Positions 1 through 10,490 of a stretch of DNA of 64,000 bases are shown piece after piece. The stretch covers positions 51,645,196-51,709,195 of the forward strand of contig CM022946.1 of the NCBI GenBank assembly GCA_012931725.1. Reading direction: 5' to 3'. Numbering within the stretch: position 1 is the stretch's first letter; each line of letters begins with the position of its first letter. The position numbers were made by a program, and so were the translations under genes. The notes beneath the pieces are model-generated. The model saw only the letters and a list, made by a program, of their open reading frames with translations. It made no database searches and was not told where the DNA came from. The stretch comes from Litsea cubeba (taxonomy: Eukaryota > Streptophyta > Magnoliopsida > Laurales > Lauraceae).

Positions 1-1139
1 TACTACAACCATGATTTCTTATCCTGTGTTGCTAACTTCCCGGACTGCCGGCTTTGCGAAGTGGTTCACGGAGAGCTTTTCGGCATATCGGGGGCTTTCC
101 AAGAAGGAGCTTGATGTGAAGCTGGCATCTAGAAAGGGCCTTGGAAAGTCGGATGGCGTCCGGTGAGAGGAAGTTTGGGCCTTCCTTTCTGGAGAGAAGC
201 ACAAGATAGGCTTTCTCGGTGACCAAGGTGTCATTGGTTCTGAAGCTGTTCGAGAAATACCTGATGAGGCTTTAGAGCAGCTAGAACAGGAGGAAGCCGA
301 ACTTGGTGCTTGGATGTAAGCGGCATAGAGGCAAGCTTCTGTGGAGTCTACTGGCAAGAGTAGACCATCCAGTGAGGAGTCAAGTGGGAAACCTGACTCT
401 GACAGCAGGGCAGGTTCCTCCAAGAAGCGAGCCCGCAGGAGTAAGAGGAGGAAGAGTCATCATCGCAGCAAGGGGCAGCATGAGGACTCTCCTGACTTAG
501 AAGTTCCTCTTTCTATCAATGAGGATGTGCCAGTGGATGCTGACGAGCCTCCAGAGAAGAGAAGCCGAGAAGAAGAGACCGTCGGTGAAGGTATGATTCA
601 TCCTTTTTCTCTTTCCATTTGTTTTCATGGGATTTTTCCATGTTCTGATTTGCTTCTTGTTTCTGCTTTTCTTTTTTTTTTTTTTTTTTTTTTAGCAGAG
701 GAAGACTTGGTGATGCCTGAGGTTCCAGTCAATGAGGTGGTGACGGATCCTGTCGGGGCACCTGAAGAAGAACCGAGGGACTCTAGAGTGAATCCAGAAT
801 CTCCAATTGGTACGACTTCTTTTGCTTTCTTTTTTTGTCTGTGACTTGGTTTGCTAACACATTTCTTGCCAGCTGACTTGCCACAGGATTCCGATGACTT
901 TGAACCATCGATGGATGCAAATGTTGATGATGCTTCCGATGAGTTCATGGAGGAAGAAAGTGTTCCGCCAGTCGTCGAAGAAGGTATTTTGTAGTTATAA
1001 CCCTGATAATGATTTTCAAACGGGATCATATTCATACCTTTTTGTATTTCTTTGGCAGGTTTTGAAGTGACGGAGGAGGGTCCGTTGCTTCCTTCAGAAC
1101 CAGAGCAAGGGATGCCAGAGGTTGATCCAGAGGTAGAGA

Positions 1140-2959
1140 TGTTAGTTTTATGGACTCAATCCAGTAGATGATATAATAAATTGATTAAATTCTTTATTTA
1201 TTCATATATTCATGCTTTCCTTTCATTAGATGAATGGTGATTTATTATATACTTGCACATAACCAATACGAATGACATGATGGTTCATGAGATGAACCGG
1301 GGTCCACAAGTATATTAGATGTAATACATGTGTATGGATGAGATCCACATACGGGAGACATGTATGACAAATCTTATACTTAAAATATATTCACAACCAG
1401 TGATGAGACTGGACATCTCATACTGACAAGGTTGCAGCACTTTGATCACTATGAGATAGTGTGATTTGTCTCGATCATCAGAATGGAAGATTCTGGATCA
1501 TAGTGTTGGTACATTGGATGTATTGAAGGACCATGAGAAGCACCTTATAAACACTGTCTTTATTTTAAGGTCTGCTCTCATAATTCCCTAGCAATAGGCT
1601 CTCAATCCTGAGACATTAATGAACTCAAGTTTCTATCTATTCATTTGCTTTGAGTCACCAATGAGTGAGGCCAACTGTAGGTCAACACCTCGGTGATTTG
1701 GGTACGTGGTAGTAGAGCTGTGGGAACATTTAATAGTCAAGATGGAATCTATCTCTAATATCCCCTTGTGCCAATTAATGGATTTATCATTGGTAAGTGC
1801 GCACCCATTCCGATTAAGAGTTAATTGGAAAGGTACCTATTGATCATTATAATTAATTGGGGCTCAAGGATAATAAGATATGGATCTAGTTTGGAAGACA
1901 GGTCCAATTGATCCATGGATATTGATAGAGGGGTCTACTTGTGGTAATGTGGAAGTTTAGGGTCTTCTATGTAATATTCCTAAGACTGGAGTTCAATTGC
2001 ATTTATATAGTGGAGTTATTTGCAATTAACTGTGGGCCCGGATTGCACATGAGATGTGGGGTCGCGAGTCCCAGTTGGAGCCAGCTTTCTAAGGAATCCC
2101 TAGTGGTCCCCACGCTAGCCCAATTATTAGAAAGTATCTAATTCTAGTTGAACTCTAAAAGGAAAGTTACTATTTCTATTTGAAGTGAGACTTCTAATAG
2201 TGGTAATAGTAGACTTACTAATTTTAGTAGAAGTGAGACTTCTATTTTAATTAGAAAGGAATTGGAAAGTTACTAATCATATTTGAAGTGAGACTTCTAA
2301 TTATGATATGGTAAGTTACTAATTAATTAATGGAAGTAAGACTTCTATTTTAATTAAGAAGAGATAGTTACTAATTTTTGGAAGTAAGACTTCTAATGGA
2401 AATTAGTAAGTTGGGCTTGCAAAAGCTATAAATAAGAGGAGAAGAGGATGCCTTGGACGTCCCATGCATAAATCCATATTGGGATTCACGCCCAAGCCTC
2501 GCTAGTGCAAGTGTTGCACGAATTCTTTCTCCTCTCCCTCTTCTAGTTCTCTTTCTAGTTCCTCCCTAGAGTTCCTAGTAGTTTTCTCTTGGAGGTCCCA
2601 CCATCTTCTTGAGAAAAAGGATAATCTAATACGGGTCATAGCGTGGAAGATCAAGAGGTCTTGGAGATCCCTATTTGATTAGTGAAAGCGTTTCATCATC
2701 AAAGAAAGACGCAACTCCTCCATTAGAGCACAACCGAGCTCCAAAGGTATAATCTACTTCCATGCATGTTGTAGATTTATTTGTTGCTTATATGTTGCTG
2801 TTTTTATCTTCTAGATAAATTGTTTTACTGATCATGATGACTGAGATTGAGGACATAGATCTTGGATTGGGTTTTATAGCCTTATGGATAGTTGATCCCT
2901 GTGTCAAGTGGGTCAAAAGTTTTTGAAACCTATCCTAGAGGCCCACCCTATTTCCAACA
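1140..2959 (+). mobile_element. Solo LTR inserted in the Tat-A aORF
   Basis: The segment starts TGTTAG and ends CCAACA and is flanked by an exact 5-bp duplication AGAGA (1135-1139 and 2960-2964). A TATA-like CTATAAATA lies at 2426-2434, as expected of an LTR promoter in this orientation. Removing the LTR and one AGAGA restores the aORF reading frame, which supports the boundaries independently. At 1820 bp with no coding content it is best read as a solo LTR left by LTR-LTR recombination; copia ancestry is a guess from the end sequences. Confidence 0.85.
2150..2412. repeat. Short degenerate tandem repeats in the solo LTR U3
   Basis: Five or so diverged units of roughly 50 bp alternate 'agttactaat' and 'gaagtgagacttct' motifs just upstream of the TATA box at 2426. 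Repeats at this position are typical of LTR enhancers; no function can be shown here. Confidence 0.55.
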
Positions 2960-3780
2960 AGAGACTCCTGGGACCAGTTCTGACAATGTTGAGGAGATAC
3001 CTCGTGCTGAGATTCCTTCCCGAGCAGGAGCAGCTTCAACTGGAAAGAGTTCTTTTGTTACTCTTCCAACAGATGATGACATGAGCAGCTGACCAACGAA
3101 GTTGGGCGAATCTTCAGCTGGGCCATCTCTTCTTTTTGCGAAGAAGGTGGTGGTGCGAGTTCTGAGCTCTTGGATTGAGACTCTGCTTTCTGGGCACTTA
3201 GATGCCGGATTTGGGATGATCCAGCATGTGCGAGAGATTCTCGGTGATGCTGAAGAGGCTGGTCTAGATGTCACAAGTGCCAGGGCGATCGTTGATAGGA
3301 TCATTGAGCTGGGTGACAGGTGGTTTGAGACCATGGGTTTTCCTGATGACCGGTTCTTCAAGGAGATATTCTTGGACCCTGCTGATAAGGCTCAGTCTAA
3401 CCTGGATGAGGCTACAGAAAGGTAGTCCGAGAGAAGAACTTAGAAGAGCTAAACATCATTGGGCTGACACATGACCTTAACATCCTTGATAGGGAGGTCG
3501 ATGAGGCCAGGAAACGTCTTGAGTATCTGCAGGCACAAGTCGCTGCCAAGTGGACTGCAATAACAGAGGCTCGTGAAAGGGAGACTGCTCTGATTCACCG
3601 GGTTGCAGATGCCAATCGGGTTCTTAAAAGGAAGTCTGATGAGAACAAACAATGGCGAACTGCTCGAGATAAGCTTCCCGGTGCGAAAGAAGGGTTATAG
3701 CCCACTCTAGCATCTCATGGCAAATTCCTGAGGAAGCGTGCCTTGGAATCCTTGACGGCTGAGGCCAAAAGTTTGCTTAA

Positions 3781-4190
3781 GGAGCTGAACTCTTGGTTGG
3801 AGATGATTTTTGATTGAGCTCCTGTGTTTTTTTTTTTAAAAAAAAGAAACCATCCTTCTCTCTCTTCCTTTTAGTACCACTTGTAATTTTTTTTGGTACT
3901 TTTCTCTTTTTTTTTTGTAGTGCTTGTGAACACTTTCTTTTCTTTTTTTTGGTACCACATGTATTTTTTTGGTACTCCTTTTTTTTGTAGTGCTTGTGAA
4001 CACTACCTTTTTTTTGGTACCACATGTATTTTTTTTTGTACTCTTTTATGTGTTTTCCCTACGCTCACTTAAATTTTTTTGTGATGAAAGTAATTGCTAA
4101 ATTTTCTTCTCCTTTTTTTTTTTTTTTGTTTTGTTATCCCTACGCTCACTTGAATCTTTTTGTGATAAAAGTAATTGCTAAATGGGATTT
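3781..4190. repeat. T-rich low-complexity tract with GGTAC repeats
   Basis: Long T runs alternate with repeated 'ttggtaccacatgta' and 'gtagtgcttgtgaacac' words, then two copies of a segment containing 'ccctacgctcactt' (about 4058-4115 and 4138-4185). It is non-coding and lies just beyond the aORF stop; lysine-rich ORFs on the minus strand here are artefacts of the T runs. Confidence 0.7.
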
Positions 4191-4236
4191 GATCAAAAGC
4201 TTGTCATTTTGTGAAAATCTTTTGTCAAATGATTGT

Positions 4237-4537
4237 TTTGGCATGGAAGCCAGATTTTTGCTCGTGGCATGGAAGCCAATTTTGGCATGAGAGCCAGCTT
4301 TTTTTGTGGCATTGATAGCCGAATTTGTGGCATTGATAGCCGGTTTTTGGTTTGTGGCATTGATAGCCGGGGTTTTTGAAAGCTAATTTTTTGTTTGTGG
4401 CATTGATAGCCGGTTTTGTTTTGGTGGCATTGATAGCCGGTTTGTGGCATTTATAGCCTGTTTTGGTGGCATTGATAGCCGGTTTTGGTGGCATTTATAG
4501 CCGTTTTGGTTCGGTGGCATCTATAGCCTGTTTGGTT
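4237..4537. repeat. Tandem GGCATTGATAGCCGG array (Tat-A 3' region)
   Basis: About a dozen units of roughly 20-30 bp share the core GGCATTGATAGCCGG with variable T/G spacers. Related 'ggcgtttatagccgatttt' units occur at 16700-16755 inside the Tat-A LTR, which links this array to the same element. It sits between the end of pol and the antisense ORF, a usual place for tandem repeats in Tat elements. Confidence 0.85.
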
Positions 4538-4545
4538 TTCAAAAA

Positions 4546-4933
4546 TGCAAGTATCGACTAAAAGTCGCCTCCCTGCTGAATGTTCTTGCAAGTATCGATG
4601 GAAAGTCGCATCCTTGCTCATTCGGTTGCGAGTATCGATGGAATGTCGCATCCTCGCGGATTTGGGTGCAAGTATCGATGGAATGTCGCATCCTTGCTTT
4701 TCAAAAATTTTGGTTTTGCGGGTACTGACTTGATGTCGTTTCCCCACGATTTTTAAAATTTGTGGTTTTCTCGAACCTTTGGGTTATGGATATCAACTGA
4801 AATGTTGCGTCTCCATGGTTTTTGAATTTTGCAAGTATCGACGAAATGTCGCTTCCCTGTAATTTTGGAAGTGTCGAACGTGGTTCGCATGCTTCCGATT
4901 TGTGCGAGTATCGACTAAGCGTCGCTTCCCCGC
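4546..4933. repeat. Tandem array of ~30-nt hairpin units
   Basis: About nine diverged units with the pattern outer arm, TATCGA, short loop, TCG, outer arm. Clear examples: 4588-4617 (GCAAG/CTTGC), 4628-4657 (GCGAG/CTCGC), 4668-4697, 4786-4816 (ATGGA/TCCAT, inner CAA/TTG) and 4867-4896 (GGAAG/CTTCC, inner CGAA/TTCG). Arms change in step between units, so pairing rather than sequence appears to be kept. The array lies in the gap between the convergent pol and aORF of Tat-A. Confidence 0.75.
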
Positions 4934-5306
4934 GGTTTTTGAAAAAACCATTTTTTTGTTTCTTTTTTTTTTGTTTAAAGACATGAGGGTCATAAGTTTT
5001 GACCTAAAACCATTTTGGCGGTAAAAGGCAGGGTGGACTAGGGTGGAAATCCCTGAATCCGGGTTTTGTTTCAAACCATGAATTTTGGGTTCAAGGGTTG
5101 AAAATTTTGGCCAAGTTAGGGAAAGGTTCCTAAACTTGGGTTTTTTTTTTTTTGAACAATGAAACGATGGAAGTAAGCATTGTTTAAATTTCTAGAAATT
5201 TCAACATTTGACATGAAAATTCTAAAAAAGGGTGGGTTTAGCGAGCGTGTACCTGGAAACCGGTTTTGGCCGTACAAGCATTGCTCTTACCCAGTTGGGT
5301 AAGTCT

Positions 5307-7640
5307 TCAAGGGTAGTACCGCTTTAAGAACTTGTCGTTGATGGGCAGCATACATCTGTCACCTCCCACGTTTAGAAGTGCGTATGCGCCGTTGGAGAAA
5401 ACCTTGTCGATGACGTAGGGTCCCTCCCATTTTGGCTCAAATTTGCCTTTGGACTTGTGAGCGAAGATCATTGGTCTTTTTACCGCAAGAACCAAGTCAC
5501 TCTTTTTGTAGGCGCGTTGCCTGACCTTTTTATCGAAAGATCCTGCCATGCGTGCTTGGTAAAGTTTAATGCTTTGTTGAGCTTCGAGCCATCTCTCATC
5601 GAGATTGTCCAGCTCATGGAGTCGCAATTTGACATTGCTTTCTTGAGTCATGTCATTTTGCAAGGATACCCTCAAGGAAAGAATTTGTACTTCCAAGGGC
5701 ACGACAGCTTCGCATCCTTAGACCAAGGAGAATGGTGTGCTATGGGTTGGTCCTCGAACGGTGGTTCGATAGGCCCACAAAGCTTCAGATATTTTGTCGC
5801 TCCAGTCTCTTTTGTGACTAGAGACCATTTTTTTGAGGATTTTGCAGAGTGTCTTGTTGAAAGCTTCTGCTAACCCGTTTGCTGTCGGATTGTATGGAGT
5901 CGAAGGACAGCTTTGGATTTTGTATTTGTCGTAGAACCTGTAGAATCGATGATCCCAGAATTGTGGTCCGTTATCATGGACGAATCTTTTGGGTATGCCG
6001 AAACGACAAATGATGTTGGTGCGCAGGAACTGGAGGACTGATGAGGTCTTCATTTCGATGAACGCAAATGCTTCTGACCACTTGGAGAAATAATCCGTAG
6101 CGGCGAAGATGAAGCGATGACCTTTGCTCGAAGGGGGAGAAATAGGACCTATGATGTCCATACCCCAGGCTTCGAAAGGCCATGAGATCGTTGTAGGATG
6201 CAGCCATTCTGGAGGCATGTGAATGTAATTTCCATGAATTTGGCATTGTTGGCAGCGCTTAGCAAATTGCATTGCGTCAGCTACCATGGTAGGCCAGTAA
6301 TATCCTAACCTTTTTATCTGATCATAGAGCTTGGGACCAGCCTGATGAGCTCCGCAAAGACCAGCATGAACTTCTTTGAGTGTTTCTTCAGCCTCTTGTT
6401 GTGACAAGCAGCATAGAAGTACTCCGTTGAAGGATTTCCTATAAAGGATTTTTGAAGGAATATCCAAATGAAAGCTTGGGGTTCGCCTTTGGGTGCTTAC
6501 CCGTTCTTTTGGATCTTCAGGTAGGATTCCGAACATAATGTAATCAATGAATGGATCCCTCCAGTCGCCGATTGAAGTTTGAAGGATTGAAATCCTACTT
6601 CCAACCACTTGGTGGCATTCAGCAACAGCTTGGTGTGTGTTAAGAGGAGGAAGGATTCTTCTTTCGTACACTGTGATTTGTATGTTTTCCCCTTCCTGAA
6701 TTGCCATGGATGCGGCAAGTCCAGCTAGGGCATCTGCACGTATGTTTTCACCTCTACGAATGTGGGTGATGTGACAGATGTCAAACTTTTGCAGAAGTGA
6801 TTGTGCCTTGTTGTAGTAAGGCAGTAAATCTGGCTTCCTGACTTCAAATTTCTGATTCATCTGGTTGATGATCAGTTGAGAGTCTCCAAAGACTTCCAGC
6901 ATGGTGATACCGGATTCAATGGCGAGTTCCAATCCTAGGATTAGAGCTTGATATTCAGCTGCATTGTTTGTGCATGGTTCCAGTAGCGAGAAAGCGTGTG
7001 GAATCATGTATTTGTCGGGCCTAACAAAGAGGATGCCAACTCCCGAGATCAGCTGTCTTTCTTCATTCAACCTGGTTGCACCGTCAAAGTACATGTCCCA
7101 TGAGGCACTTTGCGAGAAAGTCTCCACATTGTAGACTGGTTCGTCTGGGAGATCATCTCTGAGTGGAGAATCTTTAGGCAATGGATGCTCTGCGAGGAAG
7201 TCCGCTAGAGCTTGCCCTTTGATTGCCTTTTGTGGTACATACCTAATATCAAATTGTGACAGAAGGATGGACCATTTTGCCAGTCGAGCGTTGAGAGAAC
7301 CTGCCTTTGTGACAAGGACCTTCAAGAGGTTGACCCTCGAGACCAGGTATACTGTGTTGGACAGCAAGTAGTGACGTAGCTTTTGTACGGCGAACATCAC
7401 TGTAAGGCATTCTTTTTCGATTGGAGAGTAGCGATACTCTGCACCTACTAGCATGCGGCTGAGGTAATATAGAGCAGCTTCTTTTCTTTGATCATTTTCT
7501 TGTGCAAGCAGAGCTCCCAAAGAGTGATCAAGGGCTCTTGTGTACAAGATGAATGGTTTTCCAGTGGTAGGAGCAGCTAACACTGGAGGTTTTGTCAGGT
7601 ATGACTTGATATCTTGGAAAGCAGCTTCACAGTCAGCATC
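5307..7640 (-). pseudogene. Tat-A pol 3' part: RNase H, archaeal RNase H, integrase
   Basis: Minus-strand continuation of the pol frame. The 621-residue open segment (7583 down to 5721) holds the decayed first RNase H (about 1-130), an archaeal-type RNase H with D167, E210, D234 and D284, then integrase with zinc-binding H406, H413, C444, C447 and catalytic D476, D537, E573. An in-frame stop at 5718-5720 follows TPFSLV; the frame goes on to the integrase C-terminus, ending at 5307. The dual RNase H places the element in the Tat lineage of Ty3/gypsy. All catalytic residues remain, so inactivation rests on stop codons rather than on general decay. Upstream it is cut from RT by the stop at 7641-7643. 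Confidence 0.9.
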
Positions 7641-8717
7641 CTAGACAAAGTTTACACCTTTTTTCATCAACCGGGAGAATGGACGGCATTTCCCCGAAAG
7701 ATTGGAGATGAACCGTCTGATGTAGGCCAATCTCCCTTGAAGCCCTTTGAGTTCTCTCAAGGTTCTTGGAGAGGGCATTTCTAGAATGGCTTTGACTTTT
7801 ATGGGGTCAAGCTCTATTCCAGTTTTCCGAACTAAGAATCCGAGGAACTTACCCGACGAGACGCCGAAGAAACATTTCAAAGGATTCATTCGCAGTTTGT
7901 GTTTGCGGAGCCGGAGGAAGACTTCTCGAAGGTTTTCGAGATGATCTTCTTTTCTTTTGCTTTTGATGGCGAGGTCATCAACGTAACATTCAACAGTCTT
8001 GTGCTGCATATCTTGGAATATTTTCATCATAGCCCTCTGATATGTGGCACCAGCATTTTTCATACCAAATGGCATGACAGTGTAGCAATACACGCCAAAT
8101 GGGGTCCGAAAAGATGTATGTTTTTCATCTTCAGGATGCATCTTTATCTGATTGTAGCCAGAGAAACCATCCATGAATGTCATTCGCTCGAATCCACAGG
8201 TATTATCGATCATTACCTCTGGTATGGGGAGCGGAAATTCATCTTTAGGGCATGCGCCGTTCAGGTCTCTATAGTCAATACAGACCCTGATCTGCCCGTT
8301 TTTCTTTGTCACGGGGACAATGTTGGCCAACCATTCAGGATGTTGTTCCTCACGGATGAAGCCGACACTTTTGAGTTTTTGAACTTCTTGTTCAATTTTA
8401 TCCATCACATCTGGACAGAATCTTCTTTGGCCTTGCTTGACAGGCTTGATGTCTTCTTGAAGATTGAGTTTGTGAACCGCTATTTTGGGGTCTAAGCCTG
8501 GCATTTCAGTGTAAGACCATGCAAAGCAATCAACGAACTCACGAAGAAAGGCGATATACTCGGGTAACTCATCATCCTTTATATTCTTGCTTATGAATAC
8601 AGGACGTGGGTTATTTGGTGTTCCCAAGTCTATCTTTTGAATAGGATCTTCTGTTGGAAGGTTCGACGGTGGTTCGTCCACAATATTTTCGGAGGCTTCC
8701 AGCTCAACGAAACCTTA
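7641..8717 (-). pseudogene. Tat-A reverse transcriptase
   Basis: Ty3/gypsy reverse transcriptase segment on the minus strand. From the first Met at 8681, the fingers/palm motifs CIDYRDLNGACPKD (about 134-147), TFMDGFSGYNQI (about 168-179), MPFGMKNAGATYQ (203-215) and the catalytic YVDD (233-236) are present, followed by thumb motifs GKFLGFLV. It ends at an in-frame TAG (7641-7643) where relatives have Trp before the RNase H, and it is cut from the upstream G-patch segment by TAA at 8715-8717. Both stops lie in the same frame as the flanking pol segments, so the polyprotein is otherwise collinear. Confidence 0.9.
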
Positions 8718-9425
8718 TGGGGTTTCAAAGGCATTTCCAGACCAAGGTTTTGTTCCTTTCCACGGGTCTTCTTGATCGGTAATTTTCCCCAGGCTTGCTA
8801 TGAGATGATCCCAATCGCCTGTTGAAACCGGGTTGAAGTAGGCTACTTCTTTTGGAGATGAGGGTTCTTCTGGTTCAGAAGTCCACATGTCTGTGCCATC
8901 GGACAACTCCTCTTCATTTTCGGAGAAATCCTGCCAATTGGATGAGCTTCCTGGATCTTTGTCAGGTGACTCATCAAATAGATATCCAAGGAGATCGATG
9001 TCTTCACGGACTTGAGATGTTGAGGCTTGGTCAGTATATTGACTTTTAAGCCTTTGTGTCAACTGTCTCAAGGGAGTGTCAGGATCATACCCTAACCCGT
9101 GTGAAGACTTTTCTACATAGCCATAGAGTCTCCAATCTTCCAGCTGGCTTTTGGTCAAGACGGGCCCCAATGGCGTGAGAATACCGCGTCCTTCTCCCAA
9201 ACCGACTGGGTTTTGAGCGTCATAGCCCATTTTCTTCATAATAGCTTGTGCCACAGAACTGTATAAGGATAGTTGAGGCATACCTTTATTTTGGAAAGAT
9301 TCAAGCATGGAGTTTGATGAAGAAGCATCCGATCTATGGAAGAAGATCGGCTTTTCCTTTGCTGAAGTTGCTGGAACAACGAAGGAAGCTGACGTAGGAT
9401 CTTCTATGTCAGAAGTTGTCTCCAT
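8715..9425 (-). pseudogene. Tat-A G-patch segment of polyprotein
   Basis: A 236-residue minus-strand segment in the same frame as RT. Residues about 58-88 (SVAQAIMKKMGYDAQNPVGL, then GEGRGILTPLG) match a G-patch, a short glycine-rich motif linked to RNA binding and found after the protease in some plant gypsy polyproteins and in betaretroviruses. The remainder is acidic and low in complexity. It ends at TAA 8715-8717. The frame between this segment and protease (9426-9698) is disturbed. Confidence 0.7.
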
Positions 9426-9698
9426 TGGAGTGAGAGCAGGCTGAACTTGCTGAGTGTCAGCTTGGCTTGACGATGCTGTGTCTTCTGGCTCGAATCCGAG
9501 TCCGTGTCTTGCATGATAGACACGAAAGAGACAACAAATTTGCCCCCAGGTTTTTGCTTTGCCTTTTTCAATTTAGTTGTGATGACCAAAGGCTTGAAGG
9601 TTTGAGGGAGATGTTGAAGGGAGTTTGAATGCTCTCTTCGGATTTACCGGATGATTTTTTTTCTTCCGGTGATTGTTGAGGAGCTTACCTTTATCTTT

Positions 9699-10490
9699 CT
9701 AAAGATTTTCGGCAAAGGATGCTGTGTGCTTATCCTCTTCTTCTTTTTCACCTTCATACATCTGTGAGTCTGCGAAGTGGACTTCTTTACCTTTGAAGGG
9801 TTTTCTGTTCGCAAAGACTCGATGTATCATGCCGTCGTCGCCAATAAACTTGATGCATTGACGTAGAGTTGAAGGGACAACACCATTCTCGTGGATCCAA
9901 GGGTGTCCGAGAAGGATGTTGTAGCATGAAGGGGTTTTTATTGCATACACAGTGACCTCAGAGATAAGATCACCGATCTGCAACTTGAACCTGATTTTGT
10001 CGATAGGCCTTTGAGTACTCCCATCGTATCCAAAGATAGATACAGATGTGTGGCTAAGCTTGCTGGGTGGGATGCCCAACTCTTCAAGAGCCGATGTGGA
10101 GATGAGGTTGAGTGCAGAACCTGGGTCGATCTGAACTCTGTTCATAGGCATTTCCTTGATATACCCTGTGAAGTACAGGGGCCGGTTATGCCTGGTTTCG
10201 CCAAGTAGGAGGTCGTCCTTTGTGAAGGCGATGGTTGCACTGGCTGCTTTTTTAACCGAGCGGCATTCAATGCATGATCCTTCAGTTTTCTTCTTTTCTC
10301 CTTTTAAGGAGGCTTCTGAGTTTTTGACCCGGTAATCCATTTCAATTTGGAGGACTTGCGGGGCCTGTTTGTCGACATCCTCATTCAGCATTTGTAATTC
10401 CGAGATGAGATTATCACGAGTGTGCGGAGACATTCGCAACAAATCTAGGATGTGCAGACGTGCAGGTATGTGCTTGAAGTGTTCAATCAA
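9699..10490 (-). pseudogene. Tat-A aspartic protease segment
   Basis: Retropepsin-like segment of the polyprotein. Around residues 119-131 the flap-to-active-site region reads VQIDPGSALNLIS, so the usual D-S/T-G is D-P-G; further on NILLGHPWIHE (about 192-202) matches the conserved second half. Upstream, RTP-like helical sequence (HIPARLHILDLL, residues 7-18) is usual before the Tat protease. It closes at TAG 9699-9701. The D-P-G variant may be a family trait or a lesion. Confidence 0.75.

Larger units (their letters stand above)
2..3700 (+). pseudogene. Tat-A antisense ORF (aORF), spliced, decayed
   Basis: Oppositely transcribed accessory ORF of Tat-A; the 5' part lies left of the window. 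Seen: an acidic, serine-rich reading frame with phase-1 introns at 591 to 695 or 698, 810-872 and 984-1058, all with GT-AG ends and T-rich acceptors. Coding resumes after a solo LTR at 2965 in the frame it left at 1139, then gives a helical stretch (about 3102-3420) and a heptad-like coiled coil (about 3426-3690). Decay: in-frame stops at 164-166, 317-319, 326-328 and 3090-3092, and a frame change near 3422. The position, antisense to and beyond pol, matches the aORF of Tat-B at 50497-53029. The function of such ORFs is not established; the PF04195-like N-terminus seen in Tat-B is not inside this window. Confidence 0.7.

Noticed and set aside
3777..4025. Lysine-rich minus-strand ORF
   Set aside because: Encoded by T runs on the plus strand.
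8852..9049. Plus-strand ORFs across 5.4-13 kb
   Set aside because: Shadows of the minus-strand Tat-A coding region.
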